From positions 48,737 through 112,736 of the forward strand of contig SFRL01000002.1 of the NCBI GenBank assembly GCA_004562765.1: DNA of 64,000 bases, read 5' to 3'. A program made the position numbers and the translations under genes. Positions 24,752-33,627 of the stretch are shown piece by piece (position 1 is the stretch's first letter; each line of letters begins with the position of its first letter). Below the pieces are notes generated by a model that was given only the letters and a program-made list of their open reading frames with translations, was not told the DNA's origin and did not search any database. Origin of the DNA: a bacterium (lineage in GTDB: Bacteria; Bacillota; Clostridia; Lachnospirales; Lachnospiraceae).

Positions 24752-25627
24752 TTATCTAGTAAACTTGGTTCCGGTCAGCAGTTCGTATGCTTCTTTGTAT
24801 TTTTCGATTGTCTTATTTACCACCTCATCGGGAAGTAAATTATCATTGTCCGGGTTGCTCTTTAACCAGTCTCTGACAAACTGCTTATCAAAGGAAGGCT
24901 GTGACTGTCCGGGTTTGTATCCATCCAACGGCCAGAAACGGGAGCTGTCGGGTGTGAGCATCTCATCGCCCAGCACAACCTGTCCCTTCTCGTCCAGACC
25001 AAACTCAAACTTGGTATCCGCAATAATGATACCGCGCTCTCTTGCGTAGGCTGCACACTTCTTGTACAGATTCAAGGTAGCATCCTTGATCGCAGTCGCA
25101 TACTCCTCACCTCTTCCGGGATAGAGTTTCTCTAAGATATCCACACTCTGTTCAAATGTGATGTGCTCATCGTGATCGCCCAAATCTGCCTTCGTTGTCG
25201 GTGTATAGATCGGCTCAGGCAGCTGATCAGACTCCTGCAGTCCCTCAGGCAGCTTGATCCCACAGACCGTGCCGTTTTTCTGATAGCTTTCCCAGCCGCT
25301 TCCGGTAATATAACCGCGGACAATACACTCAATGGGAAGCATATTTAACTTTTTACACATGGTGCTGTTTCCGCTATACTGCGGCTGTCTGAAATATTCA
25401 GGCATATCAGCCGGATCAACGGAGACAAGGTGATTCGGGATCACATCCTTTGTAAGATCAAACCAGAATTTTGACATCTGGGTCAGGATCGCTCCCTTAT
25501 CTGTGATCTGATTCTTTAAAATATTATCAAACGCTGAAATGCGGTCTGTTGCAACAAGGATCAGGGTATCTCCGTTATCATAGACCTCTCTGACCTTTCC
25601 CTCTTTCATGGGCTTATACTCTTTCAT
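24752..25627 (-). CDS. purC: phosphoribosylaminoimidazole-succinocarboxamide (SAICAR) synthase
   Basis: A 291-residue ATP-dependent ligase joining CAIR and aspartate. Recognised motifs are KEGKVREVYDNGD at the N-terminus, LPIECIVRGYITGSGW and IIADTKFEFGLDEKG. The length is that of the longer, yeast-like and clostridial form. It is the first gene of purC-purF-purB. The 113-bp leader holds two hairpins, described separately, but no guanine riboswitch that I can see. Confidence 0.96.
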   Translation of the reverse strand: MKEYKPMKEGKVREVYDNGDTLILVATDRISAFDNILKNQITDKGAILTQMSKFWFDLTKDVIPNHLVSVDPADMPEYFRQPQYSGNSTMCKKLNMLPIECIVRGYITGSGWESYQKNGTVCGIKLPEGLQESDQLPEPIYTPTTKADLGDHDEHITFEQSVDILEKLYPGRGEEYATAIKDATLNLYKKCAAYARERGIIIADTKFEFGLDEKGQVVLGDEMLTPDSSRFWPLDGYKPGQSQPSFDKQFVRDWLKSNPDNDNLLPDEVVNKTIEKYKEAYELLTGTKFTR

Positions 25628-25655
25628 CTCATTTTCCTCCTAAGCTTTTTATATT

Positions 25656-25731
25656 AAGAAATGTCTCGCGCTGCGGGCCATTTCTTAATCATGCAATCAA
25701 AGAAGCCTCGCGCTATTACGAAGCTTCTTTT
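25656..25731. repeat. two adjacent hairpins with the same loop between gpmI and purC
   Basis: Hairpin 1 (25656-25686) has the stem AAGAAATG/CATTTCTT; hairpin 2 (25700-25729) has AAGAAGC/GCTTCTT and a T run on the plus strand. Both loops contain CTCGCGCT. They probably form the gpmI terminator region or the purC leader. Confidence 0.55.
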
Positions 25732-25740
25732 TGTTTCATT

Positions 25741-27282
25741 TTACTTTTTGATAAGCAATGATTTTCCTGTCATCTCTGCGGGCTGCTCCAGACCCATGAT
25801 CTGAAGTAAGGTGGGAGCGATGTCCGCCAGACATCCACCCTCGCGCAGTGTATAGGAATCATCATAATTTACAAGAATAAACGGAACCGGATTGGTTGTA
25901 TGCGCGGTGTGCGGCTTTCCGGTCTCGTAGTCTACCATCTTCTCTGCATTTCCGTGGTCTGCACAGATGAACATCGCGCCGTCCACATCCTTGACTGCCT
26001 GAACAGCATCTCCGACCAGCTGATCCACACGCTCAACAGCCTTCACTGCTGCCTCGATAACACCGGTATGGCCTACCATATCAGGATTTGCAAAGTTGAT
26101 GATGATCACATCATATTTATCAGACTTGATCGCCTCAACGAGATCCATTCCCACCTCAGGAGCACTCATCTCCGGCTTTAAGTCGTAGGTAGCAACTTCC
26201 TTCGGGGAGTTGACAAGAATACGTGCCTCATCCACATTCGGCTCCTCAACACCACCGTTGAAGAAGAAGGTCACATGCGCATACTTCTCGGTCTCAGCCA
26301 GACGAAGCTGCTTCTTTCCACACTTTGCAAGGTACTCGCCCAATGTATTTGTCACGGACTCCTTCTCGAAAGCGATCAGCTTGTTCGGGATGGTCTCATC
26401 ATAATCCTTGAAGCACACATAGGTCAGATTTAAAAACGGACGCTCAAATCCGGTAAACTGATCATCACAAAATGCTCTCGTGATCTCACGGGCACGGTCG
26501 GGGCGGAAATTGAAGAAGATCACAGAGTCGCCATCCTTTACAAGGGATAACGGCTTGCCATCCTTCACGATCACAGTCGGCAGAACGAACTCATCTGTCA
26601 CATCGTTTGCATAGGAATCTGCCATTGCCTGTACCGCATCTTCTGCCTGAACACCCTCACCGGTGGTCAGGGACTTGTAAGCCTTCTCCACGCGATCCCA
26701 GTTGTTATCACGGTCCATCGCATAATAACGTCCGGAAAGAGATGCGATCTTTCCGACACCGATCTCATTCATCTTATCCTGCAGTGCTGCCACATAATCT
26801 TTTCCGGATGCAGGCGGTGTGTCTCTTCCATCTAAGAATGCATGTACATACACATTCTCTAAGCCGTTTTTCTTGCACATCTCCAACAGACCATACAGAT
26901 GGGTAATGTGACTGTGTACACCACCGTCTGATAACAGTCCCCATAAATGAAGATCTGAGTTGTTTTTCTTGCAATTCTCGATTGCCTGAAGCAGCACCTT
27001 GTTTTCAAAGAACTCACCATCCTCAATTGCTTTGGTGATACGGGTCAGATCCTGATAAATAATGCGTCCGGCACCGATGTTCATATGTCCAACCTCGGAA
27101 TTTCCCATCTGTCCATCGGGAAGACCGACTGCCATTCCGGATGCATTACCCGCTGCAAACGGACATTCCTTCATCAGCTTGTCCATCACAGGAGTGTTCG
27201 CCATCGCGATCGCGTTGCCTTCGGGATTGTCATTCAGTCCATAACCATCCAGCACCATTAAAACTACAGGTTTCTTACTCAT
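25741..27282 (-). CDS. gpmI: 2,3-bisphosphoglycerate-independent phosphoglycerate mutase
   Basis: A 513-residue, manganese-dependent glycolytic enzyme (3- to 2-phosphoglycerate). The N-terminal metal site D12 in MVLDGYGLND and the phosphorylated serine S62 in GQMGNSEVGH are present, along with HAFLDGRDTPP, RYYAMDRD, NFRPDRARE and ADHGNAEKM. It is of full length. It lies apart from the gapA-pgk-tpiA cluster at 36-39.5 kb. Confidence 0.97.
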   Translation of the reverse strand: MSKKPVVLMVLDGYGLNDNPEGNAIAMANTPVMDKLMKECPFAAGNASGMAVGLPDGQMGNSEVGHMNIGAGRIIYQDLTRITKAIEDGEFFENKVLLQAIENCKKNNSDLHLWGLLSDGGVHSHITHLYGLLEMCKKNGLENVYVHAFLDGRDTPPASGKDYVAALQDKMNEIGVGKIASLSGRYYAMDRDNNWDRVEKAYKSLTTGEGVQAEDAVQAMADSYANDVTDEFVLPTVIVKDGKPLSLVKDGDSVIFFNFRPDRAREITRAFCDDQFTGFERPFLNLTYVCFKDYDETIPNKLIAFEKESVTNTLGEYLAKCGKKQLRLAETEKYAHVTFFFNGGVEEPNVDEARILVNSPKEVATYDLKPEMSAPEVGMDLVEAIKSDKYDVIIINFANPDMVGHTGVIEAAVKAVERVDQLVGDAVQAVKDVDGAMFICADHGNAEKMVDYETGKPHTAHTTNPVPFILVNYDDSYTLREGGCLADIAPTLLQIMGLEQPAEMTGKSLLIKK

Positions 27283-27317
27283 GTTTTTGTCCTCTTTTCT
27301 TTATGATATATATTAGT

Positions 27318-28826
27318 TTAATATGATTTTTCCACATATCCGTCCGCATCGATCGTCACACTCTTTGACAGCTGCTGTTCAAAGGCAATAATGCGTGCTT
27401 TTTCAGCCTCATCCGTCACCAGATAGGTCTGCCGGTTCTGCTGTACACACGGCACAAAACGAAATCTCATGCTGCCGTCCGCAGCGATGATCACCTGTGC
27501 GATCGCCGTGTCTTTTTTATTGACACCGTCTGTCAGCGTACTTCCAAACCAGAAGTTGCCCAGGCTGTAGATCACCGGTACATCTTCGATATATGTAATG
27601 CCCTGCAGACAGTGCGTATGTCCGCCGATAATGGCATCTGCTCCTGCCTGTACAAACTGTTCAGCCAGCGCCACCTGATCTGCCTCGTAATAATTGGTCC
27701 CTTCCGTGCCCCAGTGCACAAACGCGATCACGTAATCGCTGTGCTCTTTTGCCTTGCGGATGACCTCTACGTACTTCTCCGGATGCAGCGTCTTTAACAC
27801 ACCCGGTGTCGTCTCTGTAGCTTCCTTTGTATAATTATAGGTACGCTCGATCTGTGTTGCAGCGACAAAGGCGATCTTTTTGCCATTTGCCACAAAATAC
27901 CACGGGCGTTTTGCCTCTTCCAGATTATTTCCGGCACCCACATTCGGGATCCCCGCCTCATCCAGCGTCGCGATCGTGTCAGACAACGCTTCCAGCCCGT
28001 AATCGCAGACATGGTTATTCGCAATTCCCGCAATATCCACGCCCAGTTCCTTCAAGATGGAAACATTTGACGGATCAGATCGAAAAGTATAGGCTTTTCC
28101 CTCTATGGGCTCTCCTCTCGTACTGAACGTGCACTCATTGTTGATCATCAGAATATCGGATTCTGCCATCACCGCGCGCACATCATTGCTTAGCGCTGCA
28201 CCAAGACCATTGCTCTTCAAATGCTGCATGGTACCGATGCGATCATCAAAATTCATGTCACCGGTAAAACTGATGACCGTTTCATCCTTTGAGGCACATT
28301 CCTGTCTGGTCACACGAAGCAGCTGTTCACTGTGCATACTGTACTGATCACAATAATCCAGCCACAGCACATGGATGGAACTGCCCGACATCTGATACCA
28401 GATATCGACATTGGTTCCGGTCAGGGCTTCTTCTGCCACCTGCTCCAATGCATCTTCTCCGTACAGGGAACGAAACCAGAATAAAAAGGATTCGTCCAGC
28501 GGATAACCACCCAGAAATTCCCGATTTGCTGCAAGTATTGTATCTACCGCCCGATTGAGTCCATCCGTTTGCACGCCCTGCGGCGTATGGCTCTCGATCT
28601 GCAGTTCTGGCGCCTGCCCGGATTCATTGTTTCCGGCAGATCCTTGTCCCGAGAGCTGTTTGAATGCTGCTTCATCCGACGGTGCCGGATCCGCAGTGCT
28701 CATGGCTAGCACTTCCAGCAGTTCTTCGGTCTCTCTCGCTCTCGTACTTCCGCAACCACACAGAGAAAGCATGATTCCGGTTATACACACTATAAGAAGG
28801 AGTACATGTTTTCTCCTTTTTCTCAT
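27318..28826 (-). CDS. CapA-family (PGA_cap) lipoprotein
   Basis: A 502-residue lipoprotein; the signal MRKRRKHVLLLIVCITGIML ends in the lipobox LCGC. Residues about 170-430 form the PGA_cap domain related to CapA/PgsA of poly-gamma-glutamate capsule synthesis, a metallophosphoesterase-like fold (SFTGDMNFDD, NNECTFSTRG, GIANNHVCDYG, VHWGTEGTNYY, IGGHTHCLQG, YSLGNFWFG). No capB or capC is nearby, so a capsule role is not supported; many clostridia carry stand-alone copies. About 150 residues precede the domain. AGGAG lies 11 bases upstream. Confidence 0.9.
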   Translation of the reverse strand: MRKRRKHVLLLIVCITGIMLSLCGCGSTRARETEELLEVLAMSTADPAPSDEAAFKQLSGQGSAGNNESGQAPELQIESHTPQGVQTDGLNRAVDTILAANREFLGGYPLDESFLFWFRSLYGEDALEQVAEEALTGTNVDIWYQMSGSSIHVLWLDYCDQYSMHSEQLLRVTRQECASKDETVISFTGDMNFDDRIGTMQHLKSNGLGAALSNDVRAVMAESDILMINNECTFSTRGEPIEGKAYTFRSDPSNVSILKELGVDIAGIANNHVCDYGLEALSDTIATLDEAGIPNVGAGNNLEEAKRPWYFVANGKKIAFVAATQIERTYNYTKEATETTPGVLKTLHPEKYVEVIRKAKEHSDYVIAFVHWGTEGTNYYEADQVALAEQFVQAGADAIIGGHTHCLQGITYIEDVPVIYSLGNFWFGSTLTDGVNKKDTAIAQVIIAADGSMRFRFVPCVQQNRQTYLVTDEAEKARIIAFEQQLSKSVTIDADGYVEKSY

Positions 28827-28872
28827 TTGCCGCTTTCTCCTATATAGATTTTATTGTCTGGCATACATAGTC

Positions 28873-28901
28873 ATTATAATCTATTTTTTTCTCTTTTACA
28901 A
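28873..28901 (-). promoter_or_regulatory. promoter of the CapA-like gene
   Basis: TTGTAA (28901-28896) and TATAAT (28878-28873) are separated by 17 bp on the minus strand, upstream of the ATG at 28826. Confidence 0.65.
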
Positions 28902-28915
28902 TATCGCATGCTCAG

Positions 28916-29575
28916 TTACTTTTTTAATAAAGAATTTATAAAAGCAACCGATGTGTCATAATGGTCCGGATTGTAAGAAATCGCGATCACGGCATCCTGA
29001 TAATACGGGGTGTCAGGCATGCCGGGAATGTCGCGCAAATGAATGCCGCACGCAATCGGCTCCGGCTGCACATCGTCAAATTCATCATAGCGCTGCTCTG
29101 CGATCACCAACTTGTCCTGCCACTCCTCCGGCACAACATCGGCCAGATCAAGAAAATATCCGCCTGTGGCAAATTCCGTAAACACCGCTTCGGGAAGGAT
29201 CAGGATATCCTCACTGCCCGCCTGCATCCGCACATATAGTGCCATGCCCGCCTGAGAAGAAGCACCTCCTCCTGTCTCGGCAGTTCCTACCACAATATCA
29301 CCGACTACCAGCTGGTCACGCGGAATTCTGTTCTCATCCGCATACTGTTCTGCATAAGTCGTGAAACTCGTATCATCTCCCGAATCCACGGTTGTCACGG
29401 AAAGCAGCGGTTCTTTACTGGTCACCATTGAGCGGATCAGCGAGATCAGCACCACCGCCACAGCAATGACAACCAATACCGGTATGCGCCAGTAGTCCCA
29501 CAAATAGCTGCGCTTCTGCGCGGCTGTCATCTCGCTGAAAGGTATCTCATCTTTTGATCGTTCTCTTTGTTTCAT
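28916..29575 (-). CDS. single-pass membrane protein of unknown function
   Basis: About 219 residues from the ATG at 29575; the ATG at 29584 is an alternative, and the ribosome site is weak (AGAAG). A short, charged cytoplasmic part (KQRERSKDEIPFSEMTAAQKRSYLWDYWR) leads into one membrane helix at about residues 33-52 (IPVLVVIAVAVVLISLI). The rest, about 165 residues, would be outside the cell and is acidic. It looks like a globular domain (LLSVTTVDSGDD, DILILPEAVFTEFATGGYFLDL, DVVPEEW). Tethered proteins of this layout are common in Lachnospiraceae. I do not recognise the family. Confidence 0.6.
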   Translation of the reverse strand: MKQRERSKDEIPFSEMTAAQKRSYLWDYWRIPVLVVIAVAVVLISLIRSMVTSKEPLLSVTTVDSGDDTSFTTYAEQYADENRIPRDQLVVGDIVVGTAETGGGASSQAGMALYVRMQAGSEDILILPEAVFTEFATGGYFLDLADVVPEEWQDKLVIAEQRYDEFDDVQPEPIACGIHLRDIPGMPDTPYYQDAVIAISYNPDHYDTSVAFINSLLKK

Positions 29576-29688
29576 AGTACACATTCTTCTTTCTGATACA
29601 ATTTCTGTTGAAGTTACCTTGTAAGTATTTCCCATTTTGCGAGAATTGTCAACTTAAAAAAGTATAAACTTTGCGCGCGAATACGAGA

Positions 29689-29763
29689 GAAAGAGGGCCT
29701 GCATGTCACTCGTTCCCCTCGTCAAGCTCGGTCGGGCAAATAGTGACACACAGTCCCTCTTTC
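29689..29763 (-). terminator. long hairpin after the PspC operon, with a conserved loop
   Basis: The outer stem GAAAGAGGG/CCCTCTTTC (29689-29697 and 29755-29763) and inner stem TGTCACT/AGTGACA (29704-29710 and 29742-29748) enclose a loop at 29718-29740 that recurs exactly at 48100-48122. It sits just past the stop of the PspC gene on the minus strand. Confidence 0.65.
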
Positions 29764-29787
29764 ACGATTCACTGCGCGCGATGTGAT

Positions 29788-29982
29788 TTACGATATCGTT
29801 TTACTCGGAATGATGATCGCTGCGATGATGTAAGCGATGATTCCGGAACCGCCCAGGCAGCAGAACACTACCCATAACAGTCGGATCACAACCGGATCGA
29901 TATTAAAGTATTCTCCGATTCCTCCGCATACGCCACACAATACCCTGTTGTTATCTGATTTTGTAAGTCTCTTTGTTTCCAT
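29788..29982 (-). CDS. PspC-domain membrane protein
   Basis: A 64-residue protein that is almost entirely a PspC domain: RVLCGVCGGIGEYFNID, then PVVIRLLWVVFCC and a final membrane helix (GIIAYIIAAIIIP). Proteins of this class sense or transmit envelope stress in several phyla. A strong AGGAGG precedes the ATG. It is the last gene of the PadR-HAAS-DUF4097-PspC run and is followed by a long hairpin. Confidence 0.93.
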   Translation of the reverse strand: METKRLTKSDNNRVLCGVCGGIGEYFNIDPVVIRLLWVVFCCLGGSGIIAYIIAAIIIPSKTIS

Positions 29983-30040
29983 TTTCTTTTCCTCCTTTTA
30001 TACTGTGACCATGCCTTTTCATGGTCAATATTACTCTCTC

Positions 30041-30970
30041 TTATAATGATTTCCCTGATCTGTAAACATTCACTCTACCAACACCGCAATCCAGGGAAAT
30101 GGTGTATTTCGCATCGTTATCTATTTCTTTATCCTTGCCCAGAGATGTATAGGAATCATCAAACACATCCAATTCACCCATGCCACAGCTCAGCTCATAG
30201 TTAAAGTCTTCCTTCTCGCCGACGATTCCGATATTTACATCACCGACACCGCCGCTGATCTCGGCATCACCGTTCAACGTACAGCTGCCGATCTCAAATC
30301 TTCCGACACCGCACTCAATGTCCGTCTTACCCAGTACTGCTTCTTCAATGTAAAAGTCACCGGCTCCGATTTCCGCATCCAGCTCCTTGTTTGCGATCAG
30401 TGTTTCTGCTTCGATCTTTCCTGCGCCGCCCTCAATATTGATCTTATCAGCTGCCAGACGCGAGATCTGCATGCTGCCCGCACCAAGCGTTACCTTTACG
30501 CGGTCCAACACATAATCTGACGGTATCCACAAGTCAACATGTACTGACTTCAAATTGTGCTTGTTTTTACGGGTATCATCGATGTGTAGTGTTCCTTCTT
30601 TCACCTTCAATGAAAAATAATCTTCTTTTCCCTCTTCGATCTCCACACGGATCTGCTCGTCGTTGGATTCTAATATCTGAAATTCGCAGCTTCGAAGTGT
30701 GAGATCCAGATCCTGAATCTCATTTGCAGCTATTGTCAGTTCATTTGTTGTAACTTCAGGCGTATCGGAATCTTCTGAATAATGGGTAGAACCTTCAAAT
30801 TTAAATAATCCGTGGTCAAACATGTCATGTACATCATATTCGTTATTTCCGATTGTGACTGATGCATCGGCCCAGGTACCGCCCAGCGCAATACCTGCGA
30901 TGAGCAAGCCGCCGCCCAGCACCAGACATCCTGCAAAAGCGATCAGCAATGCCCTGATAAATTTATTCAT
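30041..30970 (-). CDS. DUF4097 beta-helix-like membrane-anchored protein
   Basis: A 309-residue protein with one N-terminal membrane helix (about residues 5-30, LLIAFAGCLVLGGGLLIAG). The remaining part is made of repeated short beta strands of DUF4097/DUF4098 type (VKVTLGAGSMQISRLAADKINIEGGAGKIEAE and similar; GAG, GVG and GMG at turns). Its ATG overlaps the end of the HAAS gene by eight bases, so the two are translationally coupled. Its function is unknown; association with PadR, HAAS and PspC proteins suggests an envelope-stress role. Confidence 0.88.
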   Translation of the reverse strand: MNKFIRALLIAFAGCLVLGGGLLIAGIALGGTWADASVTIGNNEYDVHDMFDHGLFKFEGSTHYSEDSDTPEVTTNELTIAANEIQDLDLTLRSCEFQILESNDEQIRVEIEEGKEDYFSLKVKEGTLHIDDTRKNKHNLKSVHVDLWIPSDYVLDRVKVTLGAGSMQISRLAADKINIEGGAGKIEAETLIANKELDAEIGAGDFYIEEAVLGKTDIECGVGRFEIGSCTLNGDAEISGGVGDVNIGIVGEKEDFNYELSCGMGELDVFDDSYTSLGKDKEIDNDAKYTISLDCGVGRVNVYRSGKSL

Positions 30971-31637
30971 TTACATCCACCTTCTTTCTTCTATGGAATC
31001 CATTGTGCAGTAAATTGGAAATCCCGCGCAGCATCCACGGGATCACCTGACCAAGCACAAAGATCAGTGCTGCCGTACACAGACAACCCATTGCAAACAG
31101 CAGTAAACCTGCACTGACTGTCATCAGACCTGATACCAGTCCTCCGGTGAAAAACCGGACGATTCCGACGATGAAACAGATCAATCCTGCCACGATACCA
31201 ACTGCCGCCAACGCTACCGCTGCAACCAGCAGTCCAAAGATCGTTGCAACAATCGCAACCAGTACTCCAAAGATCACACCGACTGCACCGATCCAGAACG
31301 GGAAGGTGAATACTGCTACCAGAATGATCAGGATCCATTTACTTCTGGAATCCGTCTGCTTGCGGTTTTTGCTTGCCTCTGAATAGCTTTGCGCCGCTCC
31401 ACGCGTCTGCGGCGGCTGTCCCACCGTGCCTGCGTCATCTCTGCCGCCTCGCAGACCTTCCTTAATGCTCGCTGCCACCTTATCCGGTGAACCAAGCTCT
31501 GCGATCACCTGCTCCTCATTTTCCGACCCGGCATCGTTGAAATAGTCCCTATAATATTCCATCGCCTCTGCCCGCTCATCCTCCGGGATGTCGAGCAGTT
31601 TTTGTTCCAACTGAAATAAAAATTGCTCCTTTGTCAT
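30963..31637 (-). CDS. HAAS/DUF1700-domain membrane protein
   Basis: A 224-residue protein. The first 65 residues are the HAAS helical domain (TKEQFLFQLEQKLLDIPEDE, MEYYRDYFNDAGSENEEQVI, ELGSPDKVAASIKEG). A linker and about four membrane helices from residue 105 onward follow. HAAS proteins are typically encoded next to PadR regulators and DUF4097 proteins. The ATG at 31637 overlaps the PadR stop as ATGA, with GGAGAGGAG upstream, so it is coupled to that gene. Confidence 0.92.
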   Translation of the reverse strand: MTKEQFLFQLEQKLLDIPEDERAEAMEYYRDYFNDAGSENEEQVIAELGSPDKVAASIKEGLRGGRDDAGTVGQPPQTRGAAQSYSEASKNRKQTDSRSKWILIILVAVFTFPFWIGAVGVIFGVLVAIVATIFGLLVAAVALAAVGIVAGLICFIVGIVRFFTGGLVSGLMTVSAGLLLFAMGCLCTAALIFVLGQVIPWMLRGISNLLHNGFHRRKKVDVNE

Positions 31638-31957
31638 GTTAACTCCTCTCCTGCAAACATTGCAGTTATTTTCCTTGAATAATCCATCCACTCACTCCGA
31701 TACAGACCAAGCTGCGCCTCACCGGTTGCAGTTATCTTATAGTATCTGCGATTTCGCCCGGCACATTCCCTGTCATATACCTCCAGGCAATCATCTTTTT
31801 GCAGACGCCGCAGAACCGGATAGAGCGTGGACTCAGACACATCAAGCGCTTTCCGCACATCCTGTGTGATCTTATACCCATAGGTTCCTTCCTCATCCTT
31901 GGATACGACCGCCAGAACAATGGCATCCAGCAGTGCCGCTCCTGTGTTAAAAACCAT
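31634..31957 (-). CDS. PadR-family transcriptional regulator
   Basis: A 107-residue winged-helix repressor: GAALLDAIVLAVVSKDEEGTYGY, KALDVSESTLYPVLRRLQ (recognition helix) and RNRRYYKITATGEAQL (wing). The start at 31957 has AAGGAG seven bases upstream; a longer frame back to 32023 lacks one. It is the first gene of a four-gene envelope module and probably autoregulates it. The AT-rich promoter region is at 31960-32030. Confidence 0.94.
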   Translation of the reverse strand: MVFNTGAALLDAIVLAVVSKDEEGTYGYKITQDVRKALDVSESTLYPVLRRLQKDDCLEVYDRECAGRNRRYYKITATGEAQLGLYRSEWMDYSRKITAMFAGEELT

Positions 31958-32083
31958 TCCATCACTCCTTGCTCTGATTTGTTTTTTATATAATACTGTT
32001 TTGTGTTTAATACTATATATCATATAATATTATTTGTCAATGTCTTATTATATAAAAAATAATATTTTTTTATGTATAATAAA

Positions 32084-32107
32084 AGAGGACGCTTCTTTAC
32101 GTCCTCT
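32084..32107 (-). terminator. intrinsic terminator after thiC
   Basis: The 8-bp stem AGAGGACG/CGTCCTCT (32084-32091 and 32100-32107) is followed on the minus strand by TTTATTATA. Confidence 0.8.
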
Positions 32108-32147
32108 CTATCACAAAAATACTTCGTTTCTATTCGTTCTGCTGCGA

Positions 32148-33458
32148 TCATTCATCAAAAATGCTTACGATCTCACCGTCAAGAATACGGTTTGTATTCT
32201 TCACGGCACAAAAATTACCGCACATGCTGCATGTATCCTCTTTTTCGGGGGCTGCCTCCGCGCGATAGCGTCTCGCCTTCTCCGGATCCATGGCAAGCGC
32301 AAACATGCCCTCCCAGTCAAGCTTTTTGCGTGCCTCGCTCATACGGTAATCCCAGTCTGCCGCTCCGGGCACACCCTTGGCGATATCGGCTGCATGTGCT
32401 GCGATCTTCGCCGCGATGATCCCCTCTTTGACATCCTCTGCATTCGGCAGGCGCAAGTGTTCTGCCGGTGTGACATAGCATAAAAATGCTGCGCCGCTTG
32501 CCGCCGCGATCGCTCCGCCGATCGCTGAGGTGATGTGGTCATATCCGGGCGCCACATCCGTCACCAGCGGTCCCAGAACATAGAACGGCGCTCCATGGCA
32601 GAGTGTCTTCTGGATCTCCATATTCGCCGCGATCTGATTCATAGGCATATGTCCGGGTCCTTCGATCATCACCTGAACATCGCGCTCCCATGCACGCTTT
32701 GTCAGCTCACCGAGCGTGATCAATTCTTCAATCTGTGCCGTGTCCGTTGCATCCGCGATACAGCCCGGCCGACACGCATCCCCAAGGCTCATGGTAATAT
32801 CATACTCCTGACAGATGTCAAGGATCTCATCATAGTGCTCATAGAACGGATTTTCCTCTCCGGTCATCTCCATCCATGCGAACATGATCGAGCCGCCTCT
32901 GGATACGATATTCATCAGGCGCTTATTATTTTTGAAGCGCTGTGCGGTGGCGCGGTTCATGCCGCAGTGGATCGTCATAAAATCAACACCATCCTCCGCA
33001 TGCATTTTTACGATATCCAGCCACTCCTGTGCTGTGATCTGCCCCAGTGGTTTGTGATAATACACAACCGCATCATAGATCGGTACCGTTCCGATCATCG
33101 CCGGACAGGTTTCTGTCAGTTTCCGGCGGAAGGTTCTTGTATCTCCGTAAGAGCTTAAGTCCATGATCGCCTCCGCACCCATATCGACTGCTGCGCGAAC
33201 CTTTTCATATTCCATGTCCACATCTTTCCAGTCGCGTGATACGCCGAGGTTCACGTTGATCTTGGTGGTGAGCTTCGCGCCCACGCCGCTCGGACTCAAT
33301 GCTTTGTGATTTTTGTTGCAGGGAATAATGACCTCTCCCTTTGCGATCAGCTCCCGGAGCTGCTCCGGTGCCATATGTTCTTTTTCTGCCACAATCTCCA
33401 TCTGCGGAGTGATGATACCCTTGCGGGCGGCGCCCATCTGTGTGGTGTAATCTGCCAT
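32148..33458 (-). CDS. thiC: phosphomethylpyrimidine synthase
   Basis: A 436-residue radical-SAM enzyme converting aminoimidazole ribotide to the pyrimidine half of thiamine. The iron-sulfur ligands lie at the C-terminus in CSMCGNFCA. Other signatures are MDLSSYGDTR, DFMTIHCGMN, RGGSIMFAW, SLGDACRPGC and EGPGHMPMN. The length is typical of the clostridial short form. It sits behind a TPP riboswitch and terminator, and no other thi gene is in the window. Confidence 0.97.
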   Translation of the reverse strand: MADYTTQMGAARKGIITPQMEIVAEKEHMAPEQLRELIAKGEVIIPCNKNHKALSPSGVGAKLTTKINVNLGVSRDWKDVDMEYEKVRAAVDMGAEAIMDLSSYGDTRTFRRKLTETCPAMIGTVPIYDAVVYYHKPLGQITAQEWLDIVKMHAEDGVDFMTIHCGMNRATAQRFKNNKRLMNIVSRGGSIMFAWMEMTGEENPFYEHYDEILDICQEYDITMSLGDACRPGCIADATDTAQIEELITLGELTKRAWERDVQVMIEGPGHMPMNQIAANMEIQKTLCHGAPFYVLGPLVTDVAPGYDHITSAIGGAIAAASGAAFLCYVTPAEHLRLPNAEDVKEGIIAAKIAAHAADIAKGVPGAADWDYRMSEARKKLDWEGMFALAMDPEKARRYRAEAAPEKEDTCSMCGNFCAVKNTNRILDGEIVSIFDE

Positions 33459-33534
33459 ACCTTTTTTCCTCCTTTTGTATGCCCGACAGAAGGTGGTGCC
33501 CCCAATCTGCCGTGTGGAGCTTATTTTAGCAGAA

Positions 33535-33570
33535 ACAAAAAACTGTGTCCGCAGGAATGCACGACACAGC
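33535..33570 (-). terminator. expression-platform terminator of the TPP riboswitch
   Basis: The stem CTGTGTC/GACACAG (33563-33569 and 33543-33549) is followed on the minus strand by TTTTTTG, between the riboswitch and thiC. An 11-nt segment, AAGCTGTGTCG, occurs both here and inside the aptamer. Confidence 0.85.
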
Positions 33571-33627
33571 TTCTACCAATTCTATCGATTCTATCAATAA
33601 GAACAGATCAACATCGAAGTCATATAT

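Noticed and set aside
27318..28826. Capsule (poly-gamma-glutamate) synthesis locus
   Set aside because: Only a CapA-like protein is present; no CapB/CapC partner genes are near it.
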